A DNA stretch of 34,267 bases from Oscillospiraceae bacterium (GCA_022800215.1 JAAWPV010000012.1:1-34267), one strand, 5' to 3'. Counted from the stretch's first letter, positions 23,433 to 33,610 are shown. Numbers and translations are program-made. The notes: generated by a model from the letters alone, not told the origin.

Positions 23433-23608
23433 CTTCTTTCCTTCCCAGCGTTCGCATTTTCCATCAGGCTTGCGGGCTTTGATCCGTGGCAGGTGCAGTG
23501 CCCCCAGCCTACCAACAGATACTTTTCTCCACTGTGGCGGTAATGCTGAAAATAGTGTTTACAAGTACAACAAACTTGCTGTCCTTCATAAACTTCTTCA
23601 AATTCCAT
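23409..23608 (-). pseudogene. Frameshifted Cys-rich small protein gene
   Basis: ATG 23608 has a gaggtga site 6 nt upstream and opens a Cys/His-rich protein: CCTCKHYFQHY (about 13-23) and GWGHCT (about 34-39). From about 23490 the same frame runs on without sense through the terminator into nadE. Moving to the next frame gives PRIKARKPDGKCERWEGKKE and a stop at 23409-23411. The restored 66-residue product has the C-x2-CxHY...GHCT-x-PR-K-RKPD-x-C-x-W arrangement of small metal-binding-type proteins known in gut Clostridia. One base therefore seems to be missing near 23489-23491. It is either a broken gene or a sequencing/assembly error. Function unknown. Confidence 0.6.
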
Positions 23609-23614
23609 ATCTTG

Positions 23615-23696
23615 TCACCTCAAAGTCATTCTACATCTTATTGGGTTTAATGTCAATACATCTGATAAGATTTATGATATGTTTTCTTTGAGGTGA
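23615..23696. promoter_or_regulatory. Divergent control region with 11-bp inverted repeat
   Basis: Arms tcacctcaaag (23615-23625) and ctttgaggtga (23686-23696) are perfect inverted copies, 60 bp apart. Each contains the ribosome site of its divergent gene. The AT-rich DNA between has candidate -10 elements, for example TATGAT at 23673-23678 for the XRE gene. The repeats may be an operator or an mRNA feature common to both genes. Confidence 0.4.
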
Positions 23697-23701
23697 TCAT
23701 T

Positions 23702-23899
23702 ATGTATCATTATCCCAGACTACGCGACCTCAGAGAGGACCATGATTTGACGCAGGCCGCTGTTGGTGCGATCTTGGGAACGACACAGCAGCAATATTGC
23801 AAATACGAAAAGGGCATCCAGGAGATCCCGGTACACCACCTGATTACTTTGGCCGACTTTTACCATGTGTCTATTGACTATCTTCTTGACCGGCAATAA
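23702..23899 (+). CDS. XRE family HTH regulator, short
   Basis: From ATG 23702 (gaggtga site 5 nt upstream) this encodes a 65-residue protein made up of one Cro/C1-type HTH domain: LRDLREDHDLTQAAVGAILGTTQQQYCKYEKGIQEIPVHHLITLADFYHVSIDYLLDR. TQAAVGAILGTTQQQYCKYE is the HTH. The GTG at 23693 is earlier but sits on the ribosome site. It is divergent from the frameshifted Cys-rich gene, which is a natural candidate target, and may repress its own transcription. There is no sensor domain. Confidence 0.85.
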   Translation: MYHYPRLRDLREDHDLTQAAVGAILGTTQQQYCKYEKGIQEIPVHHLITLADFYHVSIDYLLDRQ

Positions 23900-24158
23900 T
23901 TTCATCCGTTGATAAAGAAGCGCCTTCCCTGCCAGGGATTCATTCCAGGGCTAAGAGTCCCGTGCCCGAGGGCCGTTACGAAGTAAGGCCTGCAGGCCAT
24001 CCCACCCGAAATAAGACAGTCCAGAGAGGGAAAGAATCGAAACTTTCCCTCTCTGGTGTCCTTTCGCTTCCTTTCCCACACGGGCAAGGAAAGCCCCCGG
24101 CAGGGAAAGGCCGGGAAAGATGACCCCCCGGGGACCTATTGAAAAACAGTTGCTTTCA
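23900..24158. other. Gene-free stretch with hairpins
   Basis: No convincing gene lies here. It contains a 14-bp hairpin at 24021-24056 and several short GC palindromes, such as aaggcctgcaggcc at about 23987-24000 and an imperfect inverted pair of the agggaaaggcc/ggcag type around 24062-24117. This composition looks like decayed or regulatory intergenic DNA. Transcription of the XRE gene probably ends in it. Confidence 0.45.
24021..24056. terminator. Hairpin downstream of the XRE gene
   Basis: Perfect 14-bp arms ccagagagggaaag (24021-24034) and ctttccctctctgg (24043-24056) with an 8-nt loop. The following tgtcctttcgc is weakly T-rich. It is 121 bp after the XRE stop. Confidence 0.5.
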
Positions 24159-24190
24159 AAAAGCGGCCTTCCAACTGGAAGGCCGCTTTT
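24159..24190. terminator. Terminator of the chromate-type transporter pair
   Basis: Perfect 15-bp arms (aaaagcggccttcca, 24159-24173; 24176-24190) with A/T ends give a U-tract in either direction. It lies 20 bp after the minus-strand transporter stop. Confidence 0.85.
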
Positions 24191-24209
24191 AAATACAGTT
24201 TTCTTGCGC

Positions 24210-24785
24210 TCAGAGCTGGAACACCACACCCACCACGGCAGCAAGGCCGATGAACACGATGGGATGGAGCTTTTTGAGGGGCTTGAGCTGGAGGCAGGTA
24301 AACACCGCCGCCGCCAGGATAATAGCGGGCCAGTAGAAAAGCTGGGTCTCCACAGCGCCGCTCTCCAGCGTCACTTCGTGGAACATGAGGGCGATCTTCA
24401 CCACCTGGATCCAGGCAGCGGCAATAAGGCCGGTGGAGGCGGGGCGCAGACCGTAGAACACGGCGTCCACCGTCTTGCTCTCCCGGAACTTTTTGAGGAA
24501 GCTGGCGATGACGGCGATGACCACGATGGCGGGGCAGATAAGGCCCAAGGTGGCGATGGCGCCGCCGGGGACGCCCCCCACATGGAAGCCCACATAGGAG
24601 GCCATATTTACCCCCAGGGGGCCGGGGGTGGATTCCGAGATGGCGATCATGTTGGCAAGGTCGGCGGAGGTGAACCAGCCGGTGCGGGTCCCGATATCAG
24701 TGAGGAATGGGATGGTGGCAAGGCCGCCGCCCACAGAGAAAAGGCCCACCTTAAAGAACTCGAAGAAAAGACGCAGGTAAGTCAT
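24210..24785 (-). CDS. Chromate transporter family protein, second half-gene
   Basis: This 191-residue protein is a single CHR (ChrA, PF02417) domain with about five to six membrane helices. Its motif FFKVGLFSVGGGLATIPFL (about 9-27) corresponds to the CHR FxxGxxxFGGG signature, and STPGPLGVNMASYVGF (about 50-65) corresponds to the P-G-P loop. Short CHR proteins act in pairs. The partner ends exactly at this gene (4-bp atga overlap), and ggggaggtgaggaa precedes the ATG, which excludes the longer frame to 24875. The real substrate in gut anaerobes is uncertain: chromate, sulfate or another oxyanion. Confidence 0.85.
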   Translation of the reverse strand: MTYLRLFFEFFKVGLFSVGGGLATIPFLTDIGTRTGWFTSADLANMIAISESTPGPLGVNMASYVGFHVGGVPGGAIATLGLICPAIVVIAVIASFLKKFRESKTVDAVFYGLRPASTGLIAAAWIQVVKIALMFHEVTLESGAVETQLFYWPAIILAAAVFTCLQLKPLKKLHPIVFIGLAAVVGVVFQL

Positions 24786-25381
24786 TTCCTCACCTCCCCT
24801 TTCACTGCCTTCACACAGAAGCCGCAGAGGCCGGCCAGCAGCACCAGGAAGATGGGGGAGGTCACGAAATCCCACACCGGCTCCATGCCGGTGGGAATGA
24901 TCCCCTTAGGCAGGAAATTGCCCAGCAGGGACAGGCCGAAGACCAGGGTGAAAATACACCAGGTAGGGCCGTCGATGAGGGAGCTCTTCCGCAGCTTCAG
25001 CACGCTGGAGAGGATGAGGGCGCAGACACAGGCCCGGACCCCGCCGAAGGCGTGGATGACAATGGGAAGGTCGGCAAAGTTCTGCAAAAAAGCGGCGATC
25101 ACCATAATGATGACGGCGGAGGGGAACACCACCCCCAGGGTGGCTACGATACCTCCTACAATGCCGGTCAGCTTGTGGCCGATAAAGGTGGCCACATTGA
25201 CGGCGATGATGCCGGGGGTACACTGGCCGATGGCAAAATAATCGGTGAGCTCCGCGTCGGTGGCCCAGCCGTGCTTCTCCACGATTTCCCGCTGGAGAAT
25301 GGGCAGCATGGCATAGCCCCCGCCGAAGGTGCAGGCGCCGATCTGGGCAAAGGTCAAAAACAGCTTCAGATACAGGTTCAT
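24782..25381 (-). CDS. Chromate transporter family protein, first half-gene
   Basis: This 199-residue single CHR-domain membrane protein is the partner of the next gene. LFLTFAQIGACTFGGGYAMLPILQREIVEKHGW (about 5-37) is the classical CHR signature, and FAIGQCTPGIIAVNVATFIGHKL (about 50-72) the conserved loop. The two genes together equal one long ChrA (about 390-400), consistent with an obligate heterodimer. The start ATG 25381 has a taggagg site; the frame to 25432 is open but lacks a site. It is the first gene of the pair, driven from the promoter at 25443-25471. Confidence 0.87.
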   Translation of the reverse strand: MNLYLKLFLTFAQIGACTFGGGYAMLPILQREIVEKHGWATDAELTDYFAIGQCTPGIIAVNVATFIGHKLTGIVGGIVATLGVVFPSAVIIMVIAAFLQNFADLPIVIHAFGGVRACVCALILSSVLKLRKSSLIDGPTWCIFTLVFGLSLLGNFLPKGIIPTGMEPVWDFVTSPIFLVLLAGLCGFCVKAVKGEVRK

Positions 25382-25442
25382 GTTTTTCCTCCTATCTCTT
25401 TGGATCGCCCCGGGTCCTGATTTTGACCCCATGGGAATCTAT

Positions 25443-25471
25443 ATTCTACCATCTGCCGCTTCAAAAGGCAA
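25443..25471 (-). promoter_or_regulatory. Sigma-A promoter of the CHR transporter pair
   Basis: Minus strand -35 TTGCCT (25466-25471), 17-bp spacer, -10 TAGAAT (25443-25448), 61 bp before the start. Confidence 0.65.
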
Positions 25472-25591
25472 TAGCCTTTTCTCCCTTGGGACGCAAAGAT
25501 TGTGAAATCGGATACAAATTCAGCAATGATAGTATTTTTCGCCAATCGCAAGAAATTCTACGCAATTTTTTGTGTTTTGCGTGAATTTCAG

Positions 25592-25620
25592 TTGAAATTT
25601 TCCATCAAATGGGGTACAAT
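25592..25620 (+). promoter_or_regulatory. Sigma-A promoter of the trmL-glycolysis operon
   Basis: TTGAAA (25592-25597), 17-bp spacer, TACAAT (25615-25620), leaving a leader of about 75 nt before trmL. Just upstream the AT-rich DNA repeats the pentamer CGCAA/TTGCG several times (about 25550-25581), possibly a regulator site. No gene lies in 25433-25703. Confidence 0.75.
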
Positions 25621-25703
25621 AGTTTCGCTTTGCGAGTGGAACGAGCTTAGCGGAACTTTGTGTCTGTTGTCCTGTCTCACAAATCGGGTTTGGAGGTGGT
25701 CGT

Positions 25704-26198
25704 CTGCTCAATATCGTCCTGGTAGAGCCGGAGATCCCGCAGAATACCGGCAACATCGCCCGGACCTGCGCCGCCACGGGGGCAAGGCTCCATCTGATCG
25801 AGCCTTTGGGCTTTGACATCAGTGAAAAAGCGGTGAAGCGGGCGGGGCTGGACTACTGGCACCTGGTGGACCTTCACGTGTGGCATGACCTGGATGAGCT
25901 CTTCGGCTCCGAGAAGCCGGAAGACATCTGGCTGGCCACCTCCAAGGGCCCCAGAAGCTATACCGATCCAGCCGTTCAGTTTCGGGACGGGTGCTGGCTC
26001 TTCTTCGGCAAGGAGACCGCCGGATTGCCCGAGGCGTTCCGGCTCCAATATTCCCAACGCTGTATCCGTATTCCCATCCGGGCAGAAGCCCGGTGTCTCA
26101 ACCTTTCCAACTCAGTTGCCATTCTCGCCTACGAGGCCCTGAAGCAGACCGGCTTTCCGGGGCTGAGGGAGGCAGGAGAAATGGCAGGGGGAACATAA
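25704..26198 (+). CDS. trmL: tRNA (cytidine(34)-2'-O)-methyltransferase, CTG start
   Basis: This 164-residue SPOUT-class methyltransferase modifies the wobble base of leucine tRNAs (TrmL/YibK). Read from CTG 25704 it begins (M)LNIVLVEPEIPQNTGNIAR, almost identical to the start of E. coli TrmL. Later family blocks are RLHLIEPLGFD (about 28-38), RAGLDYWHLVDL (about 45-57), FFGKETAGLP (about 99-108, SAM-binding knot), IPIRAEARCLNLSNSVAILAYE (about 120-141). The ribosome site ggaggtgg (25692-25699) stands 6 nt before the CTG. No ATG, GTG or TTG is in frame between the upstream stop at 25620 and this codon, and the next candidate (TTG 25806) would delete 34 residues including the NTGN motif. It heads the glycolytic operon. 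Confidence 0.9.
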   Translation: MLNIVLVEPEIPQNTGNIARTCAATGARLHLIEPLGFDISEKAVKRAGLDYWHLVDLHVWHDLDELFGSEKPEDIWLATSKGPRSYTDPAVQFRDGCWLFFGKETAGLPEAFRLQYSQRCIRIPIRAEARCLNLSNSVAILAYEALKQTGFPGLREAGEMAGGT

Positions 26199-26231
26199 AC
26201 AAGCACCACAATAACAAAGGAGGGCATTTCC

Positions 26232-27503
26232 ATGAACTACAACAAAAAGACCGTCAAGGATGTGGACGTGAAGGGTAAGAAGGTCCTGCTGCGCTGTGAC
26301 TTCAATGTGCCCCTCGCCAAGGACGGAAGCGGCGTCATCACCGATGACAACCGTATCCGGGCCGCTCTGCCCACCATTCAGTATCTGCTGGAGCAGGGCG
26401 CTGCCGTCATTGCCTGTTCTCACTTGGGCAAGCCGGAGCCCAACTTCGAAAAGTGGGCCAAGAAGCAGGCCGAGAAGGGCAAGGACGCTTCTGAGGAGAA
26501 GTGGCAGAAGAGCCTGAAGGAGCTGCGGATGGAGCCTGTGGCCGCCCGTTTGAGCGAGCTTTTGGGCAAGCCCGTCGTCCTGGCCGATGACGTGGTGGGC
26601 CCCGACGCCACCGCCAAGGCCGCCGCCCTCAAGCCGGGCGAGATCATGCTCCTGCAGAACACCCGGTTCGAGAAGGGTGAGACCAAGGGCGATCCTGAAC
26701 TTGCCAAGAAGATGGCCGGCCTGACCGGGACGGACGGCGTGTATGTGTCCGACGCCTTCGGCGCCGTCCACCGTGCCCACGCCTCCACCGCCATCGTGGC
26801 CGATTACCTGCCCGCCGTTTCCGGCTTCCTCATTCAGAAAGAGCTGGAGATCATCGGCGGCGCCCTGGCCGCCCCCAAGCGTCCTCTGGTGGCCATTCTG
26901 GGCGGCAGCAAGGTTTCCTCCAAGATCGGCGTTATCAACAATCTGCTGGAGATCGCCGACACCATCATCATCGGCGGCGGCATGGCCTACACCTTCTCCG
27001 CCGCCCAGGGCGGCAAGGTGGGTAACTCCCTGCTGGAGGAGGACTGGAAGGACTACGCCAACGACATGGTGAAGAAAGCCGCCGAGAAGGGCGTGAAGCT
27101 GCTCCTCCCTGTGGATACTGTCGTTGCCGATAACTTTGCCGCCGACGCCAACAGCCAGGTGGTCAAGGCCGGAGAGATCCCCGACGGCTGGGAAGGCCTG
27201 GACATCGGGCCTGAGACCGTGAAGCTATACTGCGACGCCGTGAAGGGCGCAGGTACCGTGATCTGGAACGGCCCCATGGGCGTGTTTGAGTTCCCCGCCT
27301 TCGCCAAGGGCACCGAGGCCGTGGCCCAGGCCCTCTCCGAGACCAGCGCCATCACCATCATCGGCGGCGGCGACTCCGCAGCCGCTGTCCAGCAGCTTGG
27401 CTACGCCGACAAGATGACCCACATCAGCACCGGCGGCGGTGCCTCCCTGGAGTTCATGGAGGGCAAGGAGCTGCCCGGCGTGGCCTGCCTCCTCAACAAA
27501 TAA
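26232..27503 (+). CDS. pgk: Phosphoglycerate kinase
   Basis: This 423-residue glycolytic enzyme transfers phosphate from 1,3-bisphosphoglycerate to ADP. Conserved blocks are RCDFNVPL (21-28), RIRAALPTI (41-49), CSHLG (62-66), NTRFEKGE (about 142), [13 protein letters not shown] (about 175-187) and the C-terminal nucleotide-binding [13 protein letters not shown]...[19 protein letters not shown]. It is about 20-25 residues longer than usual (about 395-400). The excess is a Lys/Glu-rich insert at residues 67-101, right after the substrate-binding His-Leu-Gly. The start has a perfect aaaggagg site. It is the second gene of the trmL-pgk-tpiA-gpmI-eno operon. Confidence 0.97.
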   Translation: MNYNKKTVKDVDVKGKKVLLRCDFNVPLAKDGSGVITDDNRIRAALPTIQYLLEQGAAVIACSHLGKPEPNFEKWAKKQAEKGKDASEEKWQKSLKELRMEPVAARLSELLGKPVVLADDVVGPDATAKAAALKPGEIMLLQNTRFEKGETKGDPELAKKMAGLTGTDGVYVSDAFGAVHRAHASTAIVADYLPAVSGFLIQKELEIIGGALAAPKRPLVAILGGSKVSSKIGVINNLLEIADTIIIGGGMAYTFSAAQGGKVGNSLLEEDWKDYANDMVKKAAEKGVKLLLPVDTVVADNFAADANSQVVKAGEIPDGWEGLDIGPETVKLYCDAVKGAGTVIWNGPMGVFEFPAFAKGTEAVAQALSETSAITIIGGGDSAAAVQQLGYADKMTHISTGGGASLEFMEGKELPGVACLLNK

Positions 27504-27538
27504 AATCACATTCTATAATAAAAAGGAGCCATCGACCC

Positions 27539-28312
27539 GTGAATAGAAGATACCGTAAAACAATCATCGCCGGCAACTGGAAGATGAACAAGACCCTCAC
27601 TGAAACCAAGGCTTTTGCTGAGGAGTTCAAGCCCCTGCTGAACCGGCCCCGCTGGTGCGACGTGGTGCTGTGCGTCCCCTTTGTGAACCTCCAGGCCGCC
27701 ATCCGCCTTTTTAAGGACAGCAAGGTGTCCATCGCCGCGGAAAACTGCCACTATGAGTCCTCCGGCGCCTACACCGGCGAGGTGTCCGCCGAGATGCTCA
27801 AGGACATCGGCGTGAAGTACGTCATCATCGGCCACTCTGAGCGCCGCCAGTATTACAACGAGACCGACTTTACCGTCAACAAGAAGGTCCGGGCCGCTCT
27901 GGACGCCGGCCTGCGGCCCATCATCTGCGTGGGCGAAAGCCTGGAGCAGCGGGAGCTGGGCGTCACCATGGAGCTTATCGCTTACCAGGTCAAGTGCGCC
28001 CTCAGCGGCGTCAGCGCCGAGAAGGTCCGCCACGTAGTCTTCGCCTATGAGCCCATCTGGGCCATCGGCACCGGCAAGACCGCCACCAGCCAGGAGGCTC
28101 AGGACGTGTGCGAGTTTATCCGCTCCATCATCCGTAAGCTCTACGGCGCCCGGGTAGCCCGGGCCGTCACCATCCAGTACGGCGGCTCCATGAACCCCAA
28201 GAACGCCTTCGAGCTGCTGGGTCAGCCCGACGTGGACGGCGGCCTCATCGGCGGCGCTTCCCTAAAGCCCGACCAGTTTATGGAAATTATCAATGCCGCT
28301 AACCAAGATTAA
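27539..28312 (+). CDS. tpiA: Triosephosphate isomerase
   Basis: This 257-residue TIM-barrel enzyme interconverts dihydroxyacetone phosphate and glyceraldehyde 3-phosphate. Catalytic signatures are NWKMN (about 13-17, Lys), IIGHSERRQYY (about 97-107, His) and FAYEPIWAIGTGKTAT (about 168-183, Glu), with phosphate loop YGGSMNPKN (about 219-227). The start codon is GTG 27539, 35 bp after pgk, with an aaggag site 10 nt upstream. The N-terminus MNRRYRKTIIAGNWK matches the family, so no later start is needed. Third gene of the glycolytic operon. Confidence 0.97.
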   Translation: MNRRYRKTIIAGNWKMNKTLTETKAFAEEFKPLLNRPRWCDVVLCVPFVNLQAAIRLFKDSKVSIAAENCHYESSGAYTGEVSAEMLKDIGVKYVIIGHSERRQYYNETDFTVNKKVRAALDAGLRPIICVGESLEQRELGVTMELIAYQVKCALSGVSAEKVRHVVFAYEPIWAIGTGKTATSQEAQDVCEFIRSIIRKLYGARVARAVTIQYGGSMNPKNAFELLGQPDVDGGLIGGASLKPDQFMEIINAANQD

Positions 28313-28327
28313 AAGAGGTTACTTTCT

Positions 28328-31205
<2,878 letters not shown>

Positions 31206-31235
31206 GACATTCTTCAACCATCGACCGTTCCAGAC

Positions 31236-31270
31236 AGGAGACCGGGCCAAATGGCCCGGTCTCCTTTTTC
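31236..31270 (+). terminator. Terminator of the glycolytic operon
   Basis: A 14-bp stem aggagaccgggcca/tggcccggtctcct (31236-31249, 31252-31265) is followed by TTTTTC. It may also stop the convergent beta-solenoid gene, whose stop is at 31276. Confidence 0.92.
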
Positions 31271-31275
31271 TATCT

Positions 31276-32523
31276 TTACAGCTTGTAGGTGTCGGTGTTG
31301 ATGACCTGGGTGTTGGAGACGGACTTTTCCTCCTGGCCCGGGGCGCCTAGAAGCCCTTGCAGCATATCCCCTATCCAGCCGCCCAAGGGGGCTCCCGTCC
31401 CCAGGCGGATCACCTCCACCGCCACCGGCTCGATGGCGGCGCGCTGCGCCTCGGTGCAGGTGACGTTGACGCACTCCTCCAGCCGGAGAAGCCGGTCCCG
31501 GATGAGCTGGGGAGAAATATCCTCCCGGAACTTCACGTTGACGCAGCCGGTGATGGTGAGGCCCTGGGGGCTATTCTCCAGCAGTTCCCGGTCCACCACC
31601 AGGTTGATCCGGTCCTCGATGAGGGCGCCGGAGAGGGGTTGCAGCTCTCCGTCATACCGAAGGTCCGGGATCGCCCCCAGCAGAGACATCAGCCCCCGGT
31701 CGATGCGGATATCTCCCCGGACATAGAGGTAAGTGACCTGACCCAAAAGGCCGGCACTCCCCCCGGGGACGGTCAGGTCCCCCTTGATATAGAGCTTTCC
31801 CCCCTGGCGGAGGAGCAGGGTCTCGTCCAGGGTGACATCCCTGGGCAGAAAAGCGCAGCCGTCGGGGAGAATGGTGATCTCCGCCTTCTCGTCAAAGAGG
31901 GGAACGGCGGCCTCAGCAAGGCTCTCCGCCACCAGCAGCTCCCGGGTGACAAAGCGGACGTGCTTCCGGGCCATGGCTTCAAAGTCGATGGCAGGGTCCA
32001 GGGCCACCACCCGGCGGGAAGCAAAGTAGCAGGCGTCCTGGCGGGTGCGGAGGTGGAAAGTCCGGTCCAGAAGGGTGGTCTGCTTCAGGAGGACGGCCCC
32101 ATCGGGGTAGCAGGACAGGGTGCCGCTGAGCTTCAACATGGTAAGACAGGGGGAAAGGCTCTGGGGGCAGACCACGGTACCGCTGACCTCGATGGCCAGA
32201 TAGTGTTCCAGCACTGCTTCGCTCCCCGGGACAATGGTCAGCGTACCCGACCCCTTCAGGATGCATTTCCCCCGGGGGGGAAGCTGACCGGGGCCGATCT
32301 CGGCAGCTCCCCGGAAGGTGGCGATCTCCACCTCCCCCTGGGCATCCAGCAGATCGCCGCCGTTGATGGTGACAGAGTACCGGTTCAGAAGGTCCCGGGC
32401 CTCCCGGTTCGCCAGCACAAGGCCGCTGTTGATGACCACATCGCAGGCAGCCAGGGTCTCTTCCCGGACCTCCCGGGCATCGCAGACAGCGGAATTGATG
32501 ATAAGCGTCCTTTTCTTCTCCAT
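31276..32523 (-). CDS. Beta-solenoid-like protein, function unknown
   Basis: This 415-residue protein has no signal peptide or membrane helix, so it is likely cytoplasmic. It shows a recurring short pattern of alternating hydrophobic residues around Gly: YSVTINGGDLLD, GSGTLTIVPG, IEVSGTVVCP, LKLSGTLSCYPDG, LYIKGDLTVPGG, LYVRGDIRIDRG, LTITGCVNVKF. This is the look of a right-handed beta-helix or bactofilin-like solenoid, in two blocks (about 30-150 and 215-310). The tail (about 310-415) is less regular and ends with a GWIGDMLQGLLG helix. ATG 32523 has a perfect aaaggagg site inside the end of the sigma-factor gene, so the two are cotranscribed. It could be a scaffold or a partner of the sigma factor. 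I do not recognise a named family. Confidence 0.6.
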   Translation of the reverse strand: MEKKRTLIINSAVCDAREVREETLAACDVVINSGLVLANREARDLLNRYSVTINGGDLLDAQGEVEIATFRGAAEIGPGQLPPRGKCILKGSGTLTIVPGSEAVLEHYLAIEVSGTVVCPQSLSPCLTMLKLSGTLSCYPDGAVLLKQTTLLDRTFHLRTRQDACYFASRRVVALDPAIDFEAMARKHVRFVTRELLVAESLAEAAVPLFDEKAEITILPDGCAFLPRDVTLDETLLLRQGGKLYIKGDLTVPGGSAGLLGQVTYLYVRGDIRIDRGLMSLLGAIPDLRYDGELQPLSGALIEDRINLVVDRELLENSPQGLTITGCVNVKFREDISPQLIRDRLLRLEECVNVTCTEAQRAAIEPVAVEVIRLGTGAPLGGWIGDMLQGLLGAPGQEEKSVSNTQVINTDTYKL

Positions 32524-32540
32524 GGGAATGCCTCCTTTTC

Positions 32541-33002
32541 TTAGTTGCCGATCCATTGTTTCAGCCGCCGCCGGGCCGAGGAAAGCCGGGCGCGGACGGT
32601 GGCGGGGGGCAGGGCAAAAAGCTCCCCCAGCTCGGTGGAATTATAACCCTGGAAATAACGCAGCTCAAAGAGCGTCCTTTCCTCCTGAGGAAGATGATCG
32701 ATGAGCTGGCGGACAGCCAGGACGGTGAAATCCTCCTCCACGCTCCGGTCGGGCAAAGCTCCCTCCCCGCCGGAATCCTCCCGGCTCCGCTGGCGCAGAA
32801 GGTCGATATAGAGGTTTTTGGCGGTCTTGCAGAGCCAGGAGCGGCGCTGGGCATGGCTCAGGTCACCCAGCTCCTCCAAGTGCCGGAGGGCCCGGAGAAA
32901 GGTCTCCTGGACCAGGTCCTCCGCCGTATGGGGGTCGTGGGACAGGCTGAGACAGAAGTAGCGGAGCTTTTCATAAAAATCCTTATAAAGTTCTTCGGCC
33001 AT
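32541..33002 (-). CDS. ECF-type RNA polymerase sigma factor
   Basis: This 153-residue extracytoplasmic-function (sigma-70 family) sigma factor has region 2 at about 10-75 (FYEKLRYFCLSLSHDPHTAEDLVQETFLRALRHL...SWLCKTAKNLYIDLLRQ) and region 4 at about 95-150 (AVRQLIDHLPQEERTLFELRYFQGYNSTELGELFALPPATVRARLSSARRRLKQ). A variable acidic linker of about 20 residues joins them. ATG 33002 has a gaggggg site; the frame opens at 33026. No classical anti-sigma membrane protein follows; instead the beta-solenoid-like gene is 17 bp downstream. The leader of about 140 nt is highly structured. What the sigma senses is unknown. Confidence 0.9.
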   Translation of the reverse strand: MAEELYKDFYEKLRYFCLSLSHDPHTAEDLVQETFLRALRHLEELGDLSHAQRRSWLCKTAKNLYIDLLRQRSREDSGGEGALPDRSVEEDFTVLAVRQLIDHLPQEERTLFELRYFQGYNSTELGELFALPPATVRARLSSARRRLKQWIGN

Positions 33003-33038
33003 GGCTGTCCCCCCTCGTCCTCGCAAACTTCATATCAC

Positions 33039-33156
33039 TTGTTTCCCCGCAAGGGGGAAAACTCGCTCATTCCGTTGCTCGTCTTCTCCCCATGAAAACC
33101 TGCTTCGCAGTTTTCGCGGGGGCCTTTTTACGAATTTTCGCGCTTCTGTTATTATA
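33039..33156 (-). promoter_or_regulatory. Sigma-factor leader: -10 element and two hairpins
   Basis: A TATAAT sits at 33151-33156 (minus strand). I could not find a matching consensus -35, so it may be read by another or its own sigma. The transcript then folds into an imperfect hairpin of about 33093-33126 (cccc, aaaa core, ctgcttcgcag tip) and a second at about 33038-33060 (gttttcccc/ggggaaac). There is no gene in 33003-33244. Confidence 0.4.
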
Positions 33157-33206
33157 ACGTTTGAAAAGGGCCAAGTGTTGACGGAAAGGAAAATTTTTTA
33201 TAAAAA

Positions 33207-33240
33207 TCCCGGCGGCGCCAAAGTGGGCAGACCGCCGGGA
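33207..33240 (-). terminator. Terminator of the XRE gene
   Basis: 9-bp arms tcccggcgg (33207-33215) and ccgccggga (33232-33240) with a 16-nt loop. On the minus strand the hairpin runs into ttttTATAAAAAATTTT. Confidence 0.75.
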
Positions 33241-33244
33241 CTTT

Positions 33245-33547
33245 TTACATTTTGTCGATGATTTGAAAAACAGCCGCCTGCTGATCTTCGTCCAGCCGGG
33301 ACCAGCGCTCCAGAAGGGCTTTCTGGGAGGGTGTGAGGGTGACGGGCTCATCGTCCTCGGCAAAGAATTGGGCCATTGAGATGCCAAAAGCTTTACATAT
33401 CAATTCCAATGTTGCAATCGTCGGAACTGTATCCCGCAGAAAGATATTGTCCAGCGTGGTCTGCGGGATATCACTTTTCTTTCGAAGGCGGTATCTTGTC
33501 CAGCCACGTTCGTCCATCAATCCCTTGATCCGTTCCCGCACGTCCAT
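33245..33547 (-). CDS. XRE family HTH regulator
   Basis: This 100-residue protein has a Cro/C1-type HTH at about 1-62 (IKGLMDERGWTRYRLRKKSDIPQTTLDNIFLRDTVPTIATLELICKAFGISMAQFF) and a short helical tail of 35 residues (LTPSQKALLERWSRLDEDQQAAVFQIIDKM) of the kind that mediates dimer or partner contact in SinR-like proteins. The ATG has a ggaggtgg site. It is divergently transcribed from the Spo0A-C-like gene. A palindrome in the shared region overlaps the other gene's -10, so it probably represses that gene and perhaps itself. Confidence 0.85.
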   Translation of the reverse strand: MDVRERIKGLMDERGWTRYRLRKKSDIPQTTLDNIFLRDTVPTIATLELICKAFGISMAQFFAEDDEPVTLTPSQKALLERWSRLDEDQQAAVFQIIDKM

Positions 33548-33610
33548 GATACCACCTCCTCTGGAATTATTTTACCCCTCAACTAAACAATAAAACAGAA
33601 CTTAATGCAG

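Noticed and set aside
24783-24785. Possible single split chrA gene broken by frameshift
   Set aside because: Both halves have full ribosome sites, complete CHR domains and a 4-bp overlap, which is the normal two-gene arrangement of short CHR transporters.
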